Assembly (NCBI GenBank): GCA_037389465.1 | Contig: JAZARR010000153.1 | Coordinates: 9,826,001 to 9,890,000, forward strand | Reading direction: 5' to 3' | DNA: 64,000 nt | Source: Baylisascaris procyonis | Taxonomy: Eukaryota > Nematoda > Chromadorea > Rhabditida > Ascarididae | Shown here: positions 1 through 13,544 of the stretch, piece by piece | How the letters are laid out: each line of letters starts with the position of its first letter | Position numbering within the stretch: position 1 is the first letter of the stretch | Notes under the pieces: generated by a model | The model's input: the letters and a program-made list of their open reading frames with translations, nothing else | The model's database searches: none | Told to the model about the DNA's origin: nothing | Program-made: the position numbers and the translations under genes

Positions 1-185
1 ATAAATATTCCATAAATTCCATATACAGCGATGAGTTCATGGAAATACAAAACCATTCCTTTTCATTATTAATGAGAATTTAAAAGTGTTAAAATATCAA
101 TTCCAAACCAATTCTATTCTATTCCTTATTTCGATCTTAAAATAACATTTCCAATGGTTGCTTCAATCATTTATATTGTTAAGAA

Positions 186-188
<3 letters not shown>

Positions 189-252
<64 letters not shown>
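189..252. repeat. (AT)n microsatellite, about 32 units
   Basis: An uninterrupted run of alternating A and T, about 32 dinucleotides long, flanked by unique AT-rich sequence. No coding role is visible. Confidence 0.97.
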
Positions 253-257
<5 letters not shown>

Positions 258-1482
258 AGCCAGAACGAAATAGAGAACATAAGAAGCGCAATTCCCATAG
301 TGCAAGATTGTAGCATTAGCGAAAGATAAAATCTCCGTTATTTCAATATAATCGTATAGTTTTTCATCATTGGCGCCACATCAGCAAATCTATGAATAAA
401 AAAACATCCGGTGAAGACAACGAGCAAAGTTTTACATAAACGTCTTTGACACCTATTCATCTAATTTAACACAGTTATCGATTAGCTTTCTTCTACCAAT
501 GAAAAAAATCGATGATCCCTAAACTCCATTACGTCCAATTCGATGATTTTATAACTCTAATACATTTAAATAAATCTTGATGAAAATGTGGAAACTTCTA
601 TAATTTAATGGTGTCAGTTGGTCGGCAATGGTGTCCACTAAATATTGCATCAGAACACGTTAGCTTAATTTTACAAATGAAAAAATTTAAGAGATCAGTG
701 AAGTCCCACCATCGAATAATCGACATTCAAAATCCAGTTTTGTTCTTACTCAACAAAGTTGGAATATGTAAATGTCTCTTAAAGGGACGACAAGTAGAAC
801 GAATAATCTCTCCTGATGATTTCTAGTGTAAATTTTTGAAAACTTAACGAAATATTTATTATTGATTTTTTGATCTAATTCCATTTAACTAACTGTCGGA
901 AACAATCAGTTTCGGTATGCTATTATTTAGTTAACTTAGATGGCCGAAGGTTTGTGACCATTCAACATACATTAAAAAAATAAAAAAATACAAAAGAAAC
1001 CCCGTAGCTAATATAATAAATTAACTGTAGCAGTTATTGAACGAATAATGATAATTATTCTTGAAAAATTTCTATTAATTTATTCACAAACGTTCTTAAA
1101 AACATACCTGCCTATTCTGAAAAAAATTTAAATATGCCTCAACTGGATGAAAATTTACATATGCCTTATTTGGACTGTAAGTGTGAATGTATGTATGTAT
1201 GCAATTGCGCTTGAAAATTTATTTTTAATAGATTAGTAAACAAGGAAAATCAAAGCATTATTTAGTGATAAAAAATAAAGACAATATTAAATACTGGATA
1301 GACTATAAATTAGTCCAAATAAAACTAGTTTTTAGTCTCCTAAGTCTATTAGTGGGAGGATGTATTTTGCCTAAATTTTGGTTCCTTATCACATCACTGT
1401 TTAATGTCTACATGTTTTCTGAATAACGTTCAGGTGAATTGTAGTTGTTTTCTAATTTTTCAACTCTTTCTATTTTCTGCAG

Positions 1483-2095
1483 AAGTAACTTATAAGCAGA
1501 TACCCTGCTCTAAATGGAACGACAGTAACTTATAAAGTAACGCCCTAAACATGCTATCATCGCTATTTAGAGTCCAATTCCATTCCGTAGTCTGAAAGAG
1601 AAAACCTCATAGAACGAATAGTTCAAATGTTAGGAAATCTTTCCTTTTTTTAGATGGAAACATGGAATATAGAAATATTTAAGATAGAAAAATCAAAGAA
1701 TTGATAAACAACGAGAAGATGCCGATAAGCGATGGAAGCAACGCTTTATCGGGTTTCCGGCGGAATCGCTCTTCGGCGATGAGACAGACATTCAGAAAAG
1801 CTACGATTCTTTGGCGCACATCAACCGCAATCGCATACCCAATCTATCTATTCGACATGCAACGCTTTTTTTGTTATGATCGGTATTTTTATCGTGTTGT
1901 TGCAACTGCATCATCCCACGTCCACTGCATTCACTACATATATTTTTGTATATTGGCTATGGTTTAGACATTTACCCTGTTGAAATGAACTGCTTTCGAG
2001 AAGCAAGAGTACTGGAATTCGTTGTTGACATCAGTAGGTGATATGGCTGGGAGGATAAATGAAGATCAGTCGCGATATGCACTGCCTGGTTACTA
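1483..2095 (+). other. cluster of coding-like islands, unassigned
   Basis: Three stretches stand out from AT-rich surroundings. At 1483-1524 a strong acceptor (TTTTCTGCAG) precedes an open stretch reading VTYKQIPCSKWND, ending at a GTAACT donor. At about 1720-1872 a GC-richer segment is open in two plus frames. One of them, reading RFIGFPAESLFGDETD and then SYDSLAHINRNRIPN, has protein-like composition and can be joined in phase to the first piece through a weak acceptor. At about 2002-2095 a short frame reads KQEYWNSLLTSVGDMAG, but the minus strand of the same DNA also has a good acceptor and a GTAAAT donor around an open frame, so the strand is unclear. No family recognised. These could be exons of a real gene, a pseudogene, or chance. 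Confidence 0.28.
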
Positions 2096-4448
2096 GACAG
2101 TCAGGATGTTATCTCGCACCACTTCGTCTGGAGTGCCTTCTTACGTGTTGAGGATCGTATTTAGCAGTTCGCATTGTGATTCATTGGTAATGAAATAGAA
2201 CAAACACCACACGCTGAGTAGAAGAGAGGTAAAGCGAGTGTCTAAATGAGATATAAGTGGATACTTCCTTCTATTCGTACTAAACTAGACACGCGGATTT
2301 CGAGGTTATTAAAATGACTGAAATGATTCAATAGCCAAAAGAGCCATCAAAAAAATTGAAAAAATTTTTGCAAAAATGCTCCAAACCTAAAAATTTTTGA
2401 TGGGAATTTCGAAAGAATTATTGAAAAAGATGAATTTTTCACATCTTTTCTTAGCCATTAAAGGTGATAATTTTCGAGGTAATAGAGAAAAAAATTTTTT
2501 CTTCACTGCTGAAATGTAATTTACTATCCAAATTTTCGAAATTTTTTTCCATTATGAATTATAAATCTTCGATTTCATTTTATTCTTCAAAAAACTCGGT
2601 TTTTTTAAAAACTTCGAAACTCTAACTAGGAAAAATTCATTGACTTATACTTCAGTCACTTTTACATGAAAAATACCACAACGCTTTTGTGGTTTACTGG
2701 ATCTTCATTAAAAACCGATATTTAATAACGGCTACCATAACTAGTCCCATAAACCAACTTCTTGCCTGGTTGTGCCTCAACTGGCTTAGAAGTAAGAGTA
2801 CATACTAGTAACAAGTTCCGCAATTCAGTAATCAGCGTTTTCAAAAGAATTAGAAGACACACTGGGTAATTCAAAAACACCTTTGGAATCGTCTCGACAC
2901 TAACACTTCAGTGTACCATTACACTGAAATAGTTTTTTTCGAAACAGAAGTCCGTAATTGTAAAAAAAGTATTTCCATTAAAAACTGGGAATTGAAAGAT
3001 GTAAATGGTAGGTGGAAAGGATAAAAAAAAGCGCTTGCAAATCTTTTAAAGCTGGCAGGAGTCTAGCATCGAATTTTTATTTTTTTCTTTTGTTTATTTT
3101 CACTTCAAATCTCAAAGTAGGGAAATGTATAAAATGTATGCGAGCACGAACAGCCAAGAAACAGCAAAACAATTAAAGTCCTCTCTACTCCCTTCTCCGC
3201 ATTGTTCGTCCTACTTTATTTTCTCCATCTTCTTGCAACCGCTCCATTCTACTAAACGGTAATCATTGGCTCATATTGTAATAACAAAGCTGAGAAGTGT
3301 CTTTTCCACTGGATTGTTTGTACAATATAAGGAAGTCGTCAGACAACGATGTAGGACGGGCAATAAGGGCAGAACTGGGGGAGGGGGTAGGATGAATATT
3401 GGGATGGAGGGGAAGGGCTGAACTGAAGGCGTAGTGACACTTGACCTAAGCGGTTATCTTTTCACTGAACCCAACATTTGAGGCGTAATGTGTTGTGTGA
3501 ATCATTGAAAATCATAATTATAACCGCAATCTATTCAATTCAATTAAAATTTGATGCAAAAAATTGCTTATATAGTTTGTCTCAAATTTTCATTGTTTAT
3601 AAAATCTGGAAAGTAAGCAATTTCGGAAATCAACTACCGGTCATGAATTTTTCAAGAAAGAATCCTTGCAAAAAAGCCATAAAGAAAAGAAGACAATTCT
3701 GAGAATTTCTGATTGAAAATGAGAAAAATTACTAGAGAAATTTTTCGAAATTATTTGAAAAATCGGCGCAAATGTCTGATCGAAGATCACTACACCCACA
3801 AAGAGCACAAAAAGCTAAACGAAATTCAGTAATTACGATAAATTATGGAGTAAATTGAGGGCCAATTGACTATGCTCTCATACACTAAATTGGAAATGCA
3901 TTTATAAAGACAATAGTTACATTTTTATAGATGGTTCGATTCTATGTAAACGATAGAAATATGTTGTTTAAATAGAGTAAACAATTAAAGCATTGTGCAC
4001 TATATCACCGGAAATGCAACTTTGATACAAACCAATGATGCTCAATGATGGAACAAAACTATTTTTTTAATTTCTCATAAACTAAAAAACACCTCAAAAA
4101 AGTGCTTTGAAATGTTGACGAAACAAACTGAAATGAGCCGGATGGCCGCCGAATTATTACCTTTTTTGATTGCCAACGATAACCTTGAGAGTATGTGAAC
4201 GTTTCAAAAAATGATACTAGAATATAAATTTCTTTTTCAAAAAACTGATGGCACTATTCAACATCATCTTTAGATTATTCAAACATTCACCATGCAGTAA
4301 AAAGTTTCCCTTCGGCACATAAAACTGTCTCTAAATTTATGCTATAACTTTGCAATTCATATGATATAACTGCTATGAATGGTATTGAATTTGCCGGAAA
4401 TTTGCAAGAGAAATTATCCCTATTCAAGAATAATTCCATAACAAGACA

Positions 4449-4464
4449 TATATATATATAACAA

Positions 4465-4544
<80 letters not shown>
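4449..4544. repeat. interrupted (TA)n microsatellite
   Basis: Two TA arrays share the same leading motif. A short array at 4449-4460 is followed by a repeated ACAAGACA and then a pure TA run of about 38 units from 4469. Duplication of the leading motif together with TA units suggests slippage or a local tandem duplication. A minus-strand reading frame of alternating Tyr and Ile across it is an artefact of the repeat. Confidence 0.95.
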
Positions 4545-4547
<3 letters not shown>

Positions 4548-5130
4548 GACTCCTGTATCTTCCTTTCTTTTTTGAGAGTCATCTATTATATTTATCAATT
4601 AAAAAATTGAATAAATGGACAAAAATGAAGTTTATTTTGCTAGTAATATTTTATGATAAATCTACCCATTTTGAAGTACCACAACGTCCCATAAGATTTT
4701 GATTATAGGTGAATGGATTAACTTTTACATTTGACGAGAATTGTTCACTCGCTTATTGAAGGTAATGAAGCGCAAATACTTCGACATCGGTTGGTTTATT
4801 GCAAAGCAAAGCAGAGATGGAAGGGGAAGTGGTAAGAAGAGTGAGGGATGAGGGGAAGGGGGAATGGATGGGGAGTTCCGCAAGTTCTATTTCCCAAAGC
4901 GTCAAAATTCCTCCCACAACGATCTAGGTGGCATGGGTAATGAGTAGTTAGCCTAAAATAATCCATTAGGAAGATAAATGTGGGATTTTCTCAATTTAAA
5001 ATGTTTTTAGAAATGAAATATATTTATTTGTTGAAGCATAAAGATATCACTATTCACATCAGAAATCAACAATGTCTATGCAGAGAGTTTTGCAAATTTC
5101 TGCATAAATATTGCTGAAATTGCAATTCAG

Positions 5131-7996
5131 TTCTACGGAAGAAATAAATGTGACGTATTGAACTGGAACGAGACGACTATGAATGCAATTCAAAGCGGAG
5201 TGGAAAGCACAAATCATGGCAATCAACAGTGAGTTATTTTATAGTGAAGATCGTAAATTAGCACAAATTGCCTGAAAACTGTAATTTTTTGAATTAGATT
5301 CGATAAAATAAGAGCACAATTAATGACTAATTTGTGTGGGGCGGTATTTCTTCCTCAGAGAGCGAAAAAAAAATGAAACGAAAATTGTTCTTTTTGAAAT
5401 TAGCGCACAATAAACGATCATGATGACGAGGCGTTAAATTTGTGATTGCATTCAACTTCATTTCTTCTTTTTTTATGAATTTTCGATATTTTCTTAAAAT
5501 TTTAGAATTTTAGTGAAATTACATTAATAACCAACAGAAAATATCCCACTTTTTGATGAAAGTTAGCGAATTTTTTTCAATTCGTTGCTTTTTTGAAAGT
5601 CTTTTAATTCGCCACCTTTTCATCTCCTCTTGATCGCGTTTCTTTTTTTTTGCTTTTTGCTTTTCAGAAAAATGCGTATAGACTTTCTAATAGGAAAATA
5701 TTAGAAATGGTAAAATTTAGGATTTATTCGAGAACTTTTTATTGCTATTATTAAAATGCATAGACCTCGATGAGTATATATGTTGAATGCATTTTAACTG
5801 CAAAATTTTTCTTTGAAAATTTGAAAAGATTCATCGGAGTGAATTTAGAGAATATCATATTGAGAGATTAATATCGGCATAAAGTTAAATAATGCTTATT
5901 TCAGGTTGCATTCATTTCAACGAATTTTATTTCTTCCTATTCTCTCAAAACTACCATAGTTGATCTATAAAAATGATTTTTTTAAAGATTTAAATATCTT
6001 TCAGTTGCAAACGCCAACGCAAAGTGAAGTATGAACATATTTTTTTGAATTTTAAGCATTTATATAACTGAGGGGTTTTGTTGAACAAAAAAACAAACAT
6101 CACGCCAGTTCCATTGCTGCGTTTTCCCATTCGCTTTAATTTTTGCAAAGTGAAGCCAAGTTTTTACTATTCTTTTTAAATGCGTAGCGTGGCATTATTT
6201 GTTAGCAGTTTTATAGAAACTTTTCTTTAAGAAAAAAAAAGAATTTTCTTCTTCAAAATTCGTCGATAGTAGCGAACATAAATTCTTATCTCATAACTTA
6301 AGAAATCCGACTGATTTAGTTGACATTTCTATTTCTATAAAAAATTTTCTCTTAATATAATTTATGCTGACTTCCAATATGAGGAAATAACGCCTCATAC
6401 TAGAGAACGAACTACGCAACTATCGGAGAACATTGTTTTATCACATTTATATTGGGAAGCTATGGATATATTGATGCTGCATGCATCTGTATTACAGGTT
6501 ATCTACATTATAGTCCGATGATGTCACGCGTTAGAAAATTGAGAATCATTTCAGAATCTTTAAAATCTTTCTAAATACCTACTTGAAAAATATTTTTATT
6601 GCTAACTGAAATAAAGTTGAGCAATGATATTTTATTAGTTTTCCGTTGAGATGCTATATTCAACTAGGCGTTGGCATCCTATGTGCTCAAAGTAGTATGC
6701 GGCCAGCGATTCTCTCTGACCATGGTTAGCACTTACGCTTCAATCCTCTCTTACTTAAGCGCTGTTAGTGCTCAATACAATATGATGTGCCAAAAATGTC
6801 ATCAAAAAGAGAGGTTAAAGCACGCCAATATTATTTAAAAACCTCATCAAAAATTGAAATGGGAAAACAAATAATGTGGGAAGTGAGGAGGGGGAATAGA
6901 TTATGTGAATCTAGACTACTGGCGCTACAAAAATAGGGCCAAAATTTCGCCTCTGTGGGTTCATATAAATTTATATTCTCAATGCGCATTACAAGTTTGT
7001 CTTGTCTGCACATATGCGTGTGTTTATTAGCAGATGGTTTCAGTCAAAAATTAATAAACCTATAGCTAGGAAATCCGATAGATAGGATGTGTTACTATAG
7101 CTTAATCTCCTAACTCATTTTCAAGTTGATTCACCTACTTTAAGAAGTTGTACTCCCTTTAAGGCGCCTAAAAATTTGCATGCATCTTTGCACTGAGTCA
7201 CAAAAATAAAAAATGAATCTTTTGCAGATTTATTTGTATAAGAGTGAAAAAATGCTTAAATATAAACATATTTTATTTGTGCTTTTTACTTTTTTTCCTC
7301 AAACAATTGATGCAACTAATTGATCCAATATACGAGCTTACGAAAATATTATCGCGCCAACTTTTTTTACACATGTTTCTCTACTTACGAATATCTTTGG
7401 CGATATTATGCAAACAAACCTAAAGTCTATAAAAAACGCTTGACAACGGGTGGATTTTTGCTGCCAGTTTTTTTAATCACTCAATTAGATTAAATTTAGT
7501 TCTATTAGTGCAATTTTCAATCATCCATCAATAGCTAATCACAAATTGAATTAGCCGAGCGACAACAAAAAAATCTGAAAGAGATTCATGTATTTTCAAT
7601 TTTGCATAATGTCATACTAAAATAATAATATATATAAATAGAAACTGTACAAATAAAATGATATCGTCATAGCAATATAGAATTTTCTCTCTTAAATTTT
7701 CGTATGATTACGGATCATTTAAAATGGATAGTTGCGACATTTTTTTTTTTGTTCTTTAGTGATCAGAAAGAAAAAACAGGTGAATTATGCGAATGATTTA
7801 AAAATGTTTCCTTATATCTATGTGTCTTAAGACTTGCCAGCAGACGTATCGGCATCGATATATGGTTAACTTTTTATAGTGATAAACATACTACATTCGA
7901 CAATTTTATATTTCATGCATAATTTATAGAGTTCAATAATTTCATTTCAATTTTCAGGCAGTCCAAATCATACAAAAATTGATTAAGAGTTATTAG
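5131..7996 (+). CDS. candidate plus-strand gene fragment, five small exons, unknown product
   Basis: Not recognised. Proposed exons are 5131-5228, 5298-5343, 5668-5709, 6005-6028 and 7958-7996. The first follows TGCAATTCAG, reads FYGRNKCDVLNWNETTMNA in its first part, and ends CA|GTGAGT. The second follows GAATTAG, restores the split Gln codon, reads FDKIRAQLMTNLCGA, and ends before GTATTT. The third follows TTGCTTTTCAG, reads KNAYRLSNRKILEM, and ends before GTAAAA. The fourth follows ATCTTTCAG and reads LQTPTQSE, ending before GTATGA. The last follows AATTTTCAG and reads AVQIIQKLIKSY then TAG. Phases agree across all joins. No start exon was found; the islands at 1.5-2.1 kb could lie upstream. 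The first two exons are the best supported. The 24- and 39-base ones could be chance, so the model is tentative. The strand is opposite to the three known genes. Confidence 0.33.
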
Positions 7997-8530
7997 GAAT
8001 ATTCCACTTGTGCCGGAAAAGTTTTAAAGATCGGAGTCAGAATTCAAAGCTGAGTTCGAAAAACCCTGGCAATTCTAGAACGTTGGACGTAAAATCCGGC
8101 GAAATCCTTAAAGCGCAAACAGAAAGCAGAATTCTAAAAGGGGTTTAGGAATCCGGTATAACCCAAACAAATGCACTGCCTCCTCATTTTACTTCAATAC
8201 TCATACTCCCTCCAACCATACAATAAGTAGAAATTCGTATTTACGAACGAAGCTACTAAGGATTCGCAAAACACCAGAAATCTTAAATTGGACAACTGGC
8301 GATTTGAATATAGTGCCAAATTTGAAAATTTAGAAGCCAACAAAAGTGTGTTGAAGCTTCAAACGATTATCCACCAATAATTCCTCTCTCTTTCCCTCCT
8401 TAATTCGAATAGATTTTTAACCGACCACTAATACTTCAAATTTTTTCCAGGATTTATCGCTCAAAAAAAATCACCAACCAATGCTTTATTCAGATGGACG
8501 AAAATCAACCACCTTTGATGTGGAGATTTT

Positions 8531-8630
8531 TTATTTACCTGATATTTTACCTGATATTTATTTACATGATATTCACCTGATAAAACTTATTTACCTGATA
8601 TTTACCTGATAAAACTTATTTGCCTGGCAC
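8531..8630. repeat. short tandem repeat built on TTTACCTGATA
   Basis: The motif TTACCTGATA recurs about six times within 100 bases with variable spacers, and ACCTGATAAAACTTATT occurs twice in near-identical form. On the minus strand each copy reads CAGGTAAA, a good 5' splice donor. A weaker scatter of the same TTTACCTG word is seen at about 10970-11060. No gene is recognised on either side. Confidence 0.8.
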
Positions 8631-11600
8631 GTAAATGTTTGCATTATTTTGATAGAAAAAGCTTTTGAACCTAGCCACTTAGAATTATCAACTTGGATCC
8701 CCGTAAAGCTGATGCACTTGTCATTTTACGCTGACGATGATATAAAGTTATAGTTTCTCGATGTCCGTTTTTCTAAACTATATTGGTTTCCTCTACACTT
8801 TCCATAAGATGCCTTAGAATATTACAAAATGAATATTCTATTTTTGCTGTAAAATCGCTTGAACTATATTATTTTATTCCATTTCCTAAGATTAAACAGT
8901 CGTAACCCTACTATGTTATTATATACAAATTCGTCCATTTAATATCCTATACTATTCTATACGAATCGATTCTTTAATTTATCAAATGTTTGCTTAAACT
9001 TTTCCAAGTCTAAGATTTCTCAGTCGCAATGCTAAAGCCTAGCGCTTAATATTATACTGCTGACATAAAGAACTTGAAAATGCAAGGAAATGCGCATCGA
9101 ATTTCCCTCGGAAAAAACTCTTGCAGCTAAAAAAGCGAAAACTCAATATTTTCATTTTCAATTCTCAATGAAAAATTTAAAATAAATATTCACTTCATAT
9201 TAAAAAAACTACTTCAATATTAGAAAATCGTCAATACAATCGGGGCTAATGAAAAACATGCGATAAGTTAAGCTTTACATCTAAGCTGACGTTGCTTCAT
9301 CATCAATCATTCACATTTCAATTTGATTGTAACGACAACTAACATATCCACTCATTTGAATAAGATGCCAACTGTAAGGTGATGAACGTAAAGAGAAGAC
9401 ATAAGTGCAAAATTTGCCTATGGTTAGAGAAGATTTGAATATTTAAAATTTGAAAGTTTTGAAAATTACATTCAAAACTAGAGAAAAGAAAAAAGCAAAA
9501 AAACTGGTAAAAAAATTTCGAAGGAAAAAATTTCAAAATTATTCGTTTTCAATTTTGAAAATATAAAATGCGATAAGCATATACTGTTTCATTAACAATA
9601 AATTCAGTAGAATAGTTTAACATCGTGGAATAATCTACGCTGAATAAAAAAATCACAAATTCGATTTATAAAACAATTACTAGGTTTTTCTATAATATAA
9701 AAAAATATTTTACACTAATCGATAATTTAAAAAATTAAGCAATATCATTGCTGCTGAAAAAAATGAAGTACGCCTCAGGTAATTTTTACAAACTTTTTCA
9801 GAGAATGAAATGATGTGGCAAAAAAAATTTTTTAAGCATTTAAACAATTGGAAATTTTCCGCTGCAATGATTTATGCAATCGCTTTCTAAGAAGATAACG
9901 TAAATGAAATGAACCAATTTTTTGATCGACCACAATCATCATATCTGTTCGGTAATTATAAATCCATTCGATGGAAGATGGAGTTAAACTTCTAAGCTAC
10001 TTAGTTCGTTAAATAACAGTTCTAATAGTACACCTCTTGGTCTAATTCGGTCAATTATTTAAACTAAAATTCAGCAATTTTTTACAAAAAAAACTCCGAT
10101 ATTGTAAACCATGAATGAGGGAGTGCGTTAAGAACGTATGTTCCGGCTATACATATAAACATTGTGCGCTCTGTTTCATTAACGCTACCCTAAGTGAAAT
10201 ATACTGCAATTTTTCGAGAAATATACAAAAAACAAAGGAATCAATATCAAAAACTATTCTCGAAATGCTGTTTTTGTTTAAGATTCAAGAAGCGATCATA
10301 AATGATAAAATTTTTCGAGTAGTTACCGTTAATAAAATATTTCATCAAATGATAATAAAAGAAAAATGGTGTAAACAGGGAATGTTATCGAATCTTATTT
10401 ATTTCAGGATCTTATCAAAAAAAGAGAAAAAAAAGATCTGAAACGTCCTAAATAGGAGAAAATTATGTTTCATAGTGGTCTAAACAAAAAAGAAAAAATT
10501 TTTTCCCATTTGCACAATCGTTTCTTTCGTTTTTTTTTCCCGAAATGATTTATACATGACATCAACACGAAATTAAAATCTTCTTTAATATTATTAATGG
10601 AAAGAAATTTTTTTTAATCAAAAAGCAATAGAAAATTAACAAACAATATCATTAATGAAAAACGAAAAAAAACAACTCCAAACGGAGTCAATAAAAATGA
10701 AAAAAATATTTGTCTGATGCATTACTCACTAAACAACGTTACGATTTATAAATGATACCACAATAAGAAACATACATTCGATAGCGATATGGAATGTAAA
10801 CACTGAAACGTTACCCTTATTCTGCTCAAGCAATCAAAAAAAAAAGAAAATCATATCACAATGAATAATTCTAAATTGTTTAGATGATCGTAAAGTTTCA
10901 TCATAAAGGTTGTAGAAAAAAGAAAAAAATGGATTTCGATCATAATGAGAATGAAGAATTCTTCACCATTTTTACCTGTTGATTTACCTGCTGTTTTACC
11001 TGTTCATTATCTAATAATCTTCATCTGCATAGAGATGACCTCTTATGTTTACCTGTTGAGAATTATCGTAGATGACCCAAAAGTCTCGTAAATCGATTTG
11101 CAAGTTAATAGCATCGAAGTGGTGCTTGCAAAAAAAATAGGAATTTTTAATTATGACATCCCCTTCTCCCTTCTTCCATTCCATCGGATGCCTTAGAAAA
11201 AAATATTTCAATTTTTAAAGTGTATTTTTATACATCAATGCTTGAATAGCTACAGTGAATTTATGCTTCAGCAAGAACAAAAACAAATAAGAAGACTCCG
11301 TTGATGTTGATATCATAATTTATAGTTTAAAAAATGAGTGAAATTAAAGATATAAAAACATGAATGACGTCATTAAACTTCTACATTCACCATTCTTATA
11401 TTTCATCGCAATGCATTATCATAGTAACAGAAATTCAATAACTATTCATGTTAACCTTCCTTAACGTTAACTTGCTAATTAAATAATTTGTTTCCTCTGT
11501 GCCTGTCTGTGCGTCTATCTGTGTCCGCAGGTCAATTATTTGCTCATTGAAATATTGTCCAGCAGCAGTCGTTTGGGAATGTTCTCCGATTGCCTACAGT

Positions 11601-12320
11601 ATTTGGTTATTACTTCGTAAAGCAAACATTTTCATCTACAAAGATTTCAATTTTATGCAAATTTTTTAGGTTAAATGCAATGAGAAGGATTAGAGGCATT
11701 CGAATGAACAAAACAAGTGGGAATGCATCCCAGAGAAGCTAGAACAATATGCGTTTTCAAACCCATCTCAATTGACGAATCAGTTTTATAAATTATCAAC
11801 AAAAAATAAGTATGCAAATAAAGTCGCCATATCTTAATCGACTCAGTCATTTCACACAAATCTCCGACAAAACACTGTTATTCTTGTCATCCCATCAATG
11901 CCTAAAGAAAATTGACTGATGAAAAATATGCCCAAGTTTTTTTCGCCTTTAAATATCGAAAAAATCACTTCAAAATTTGAATTGCATATAAATATATAAC
12001 AATATAAATAAGAAAATTTGACTCCAAAAAAATCACTTCAGAAAAATGAAGAAATTCTATGTGCACGCAGTATTTTCATGATGAAGGATATGCTGAGAGG
12101 TCAGGTATTAAAAAAACGCAAACGGGCAATAGTTGAGTGCGCCTGCTCCCCGCTTTGAAGTGTTAGCAAGAAAAGCATATTACTTTAGTGAATTAGATTG
12201 ATGTTATTGTCAATGTTGAGTGACGATAAAGAGGAAAGAAAAGATTCTTTAAGAATCTAACTTCAGAATTGAGAAAAATGTTTGGGAAATGAAATTTTTG
12301 AGATTTTGAGAAAATAAAAT

Positions 12321-13477
12321 TTCAAGAAAAAAATGAAAAGTCTACATCATTTCAGGAATAAAAGCACTACTGAAAAAAACGCTACACAATTTCATGTAGC
12401 ACAACCCTAATCAGGCGCCGCATAGAACATCGAATGCCTTTTTGCTACATTTAAGCATCGAATCGAAAAAAAAAAAGATTTTTAATTGCACGGCAATCTG
12501 TAAGTCATGCATACTCATCTTCTTCGGAAATAAGTGAAATAAAGGAAAATGACGCTTCTCAAATTCTCTCATAACCTGAATACGAAAAAAGTTGAAGCAG
12601 TGTTTGATTGCAGTAGTTCAAGTTGAGGTTCCATTTGAGTTGCAATCTTAACCAGAACTTTAGTCTTAAATACTTAATAGCAAAGAAGAAATAAACAAAA
12701 TTAAACTGAAACTAGAAGACAAGTGGCTGAATTAAGAATTCATCAAAGTCGAGTCCAATGTGAGCGGTAAATCAAGACGAACACAAATTCAGTTGACAGT
12801 TGAAAATCGCCTTTTCAAAAATTTGCATACATCTCTGATCGAGTGATATTTAGGATTTGTTCGGATATCACGAATATATTAATACAACAACGATCAACTT
12901 AAATGTTTGAGTGTTTGAGCGAATGGAAGTTCAAGAAAAAAATGGAAATTCTATTATGGAAAAAAACACTACACAATTTCATATAGCACAACCCTAATCA
13001 GGCGCCACATGGAACATCCAATGCCTTATTGCTACATTTAAATATCGAATAGGAAAAATCATTTCAAATTGCTTGGCAATTTGTAAGTTATGCATTTTCA
13101 CCTTCTTCGAAAATAAGGGAAATAAAATTAACGATGCTTTTAAAATTCTCTCAAAATTGCAACCACAAAAAAAAATTGAAGCAGCGTTTAATTGCAGCAG
13201 TTCGAGGTGAGTTGCAACCTTAACTAGAACTTTAGTCTAAAATAGTTAATAGCAAAGAAGAAGTAAACAAAATTAAACTGAAACTAGTAGACAAATGGCT
13301 GGATTAAGAATTCATCAAAATCGAGTCCAACGCGAGCGGCAAATCAAGACGAACGCAAATTCAGTTGACATTTGAAAATCGCCTTTTCAAAAATTTGCAT
13401 ATATCTCTGATCGAGCGATCTTTAAGATTCGTTCGTATATCACGAATATATTAACACAACAACGATAAACTTAAATG
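12321..13477. repeat. tandem direct duplication, about 580 bp per copy
   Basis: Copy 1 runs from about 12321 to 12905 and copy 2 from about 12930 to 13477. Both begin at TTCAAGAAAAAAATG and end near ACAACGATMAACTTAAATG. Shared landmarks in the same order include CTACACAATTTCAT, CAACCCTAATCAGGCGCC, GAACTTTAGTCT and GCCTTTTCAAAAATTTGCAT. The spacing between matching landmarks falls from about 587 at the start to about 572 at the end, so small deletions separate the copies, and substitutions are frequent. No terminal inverted repeat or open frame was noticed. It may be a segmental tandem duplication or two copies of a non-autonomous element. Confidence 0.9.
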
Positions 13478-13544
13478 AAGACTAACCGCAGCTTCTGATA
13501 GCGTCGACTACCACCTATCATAGCGTCTGATAATCGGGACTGAC

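Noticed and set aside
4287..4598. Minus-strand frame of 103 codons
   Set aside because: Mostly alternating Tyr-Ile from the TA microsatellite.
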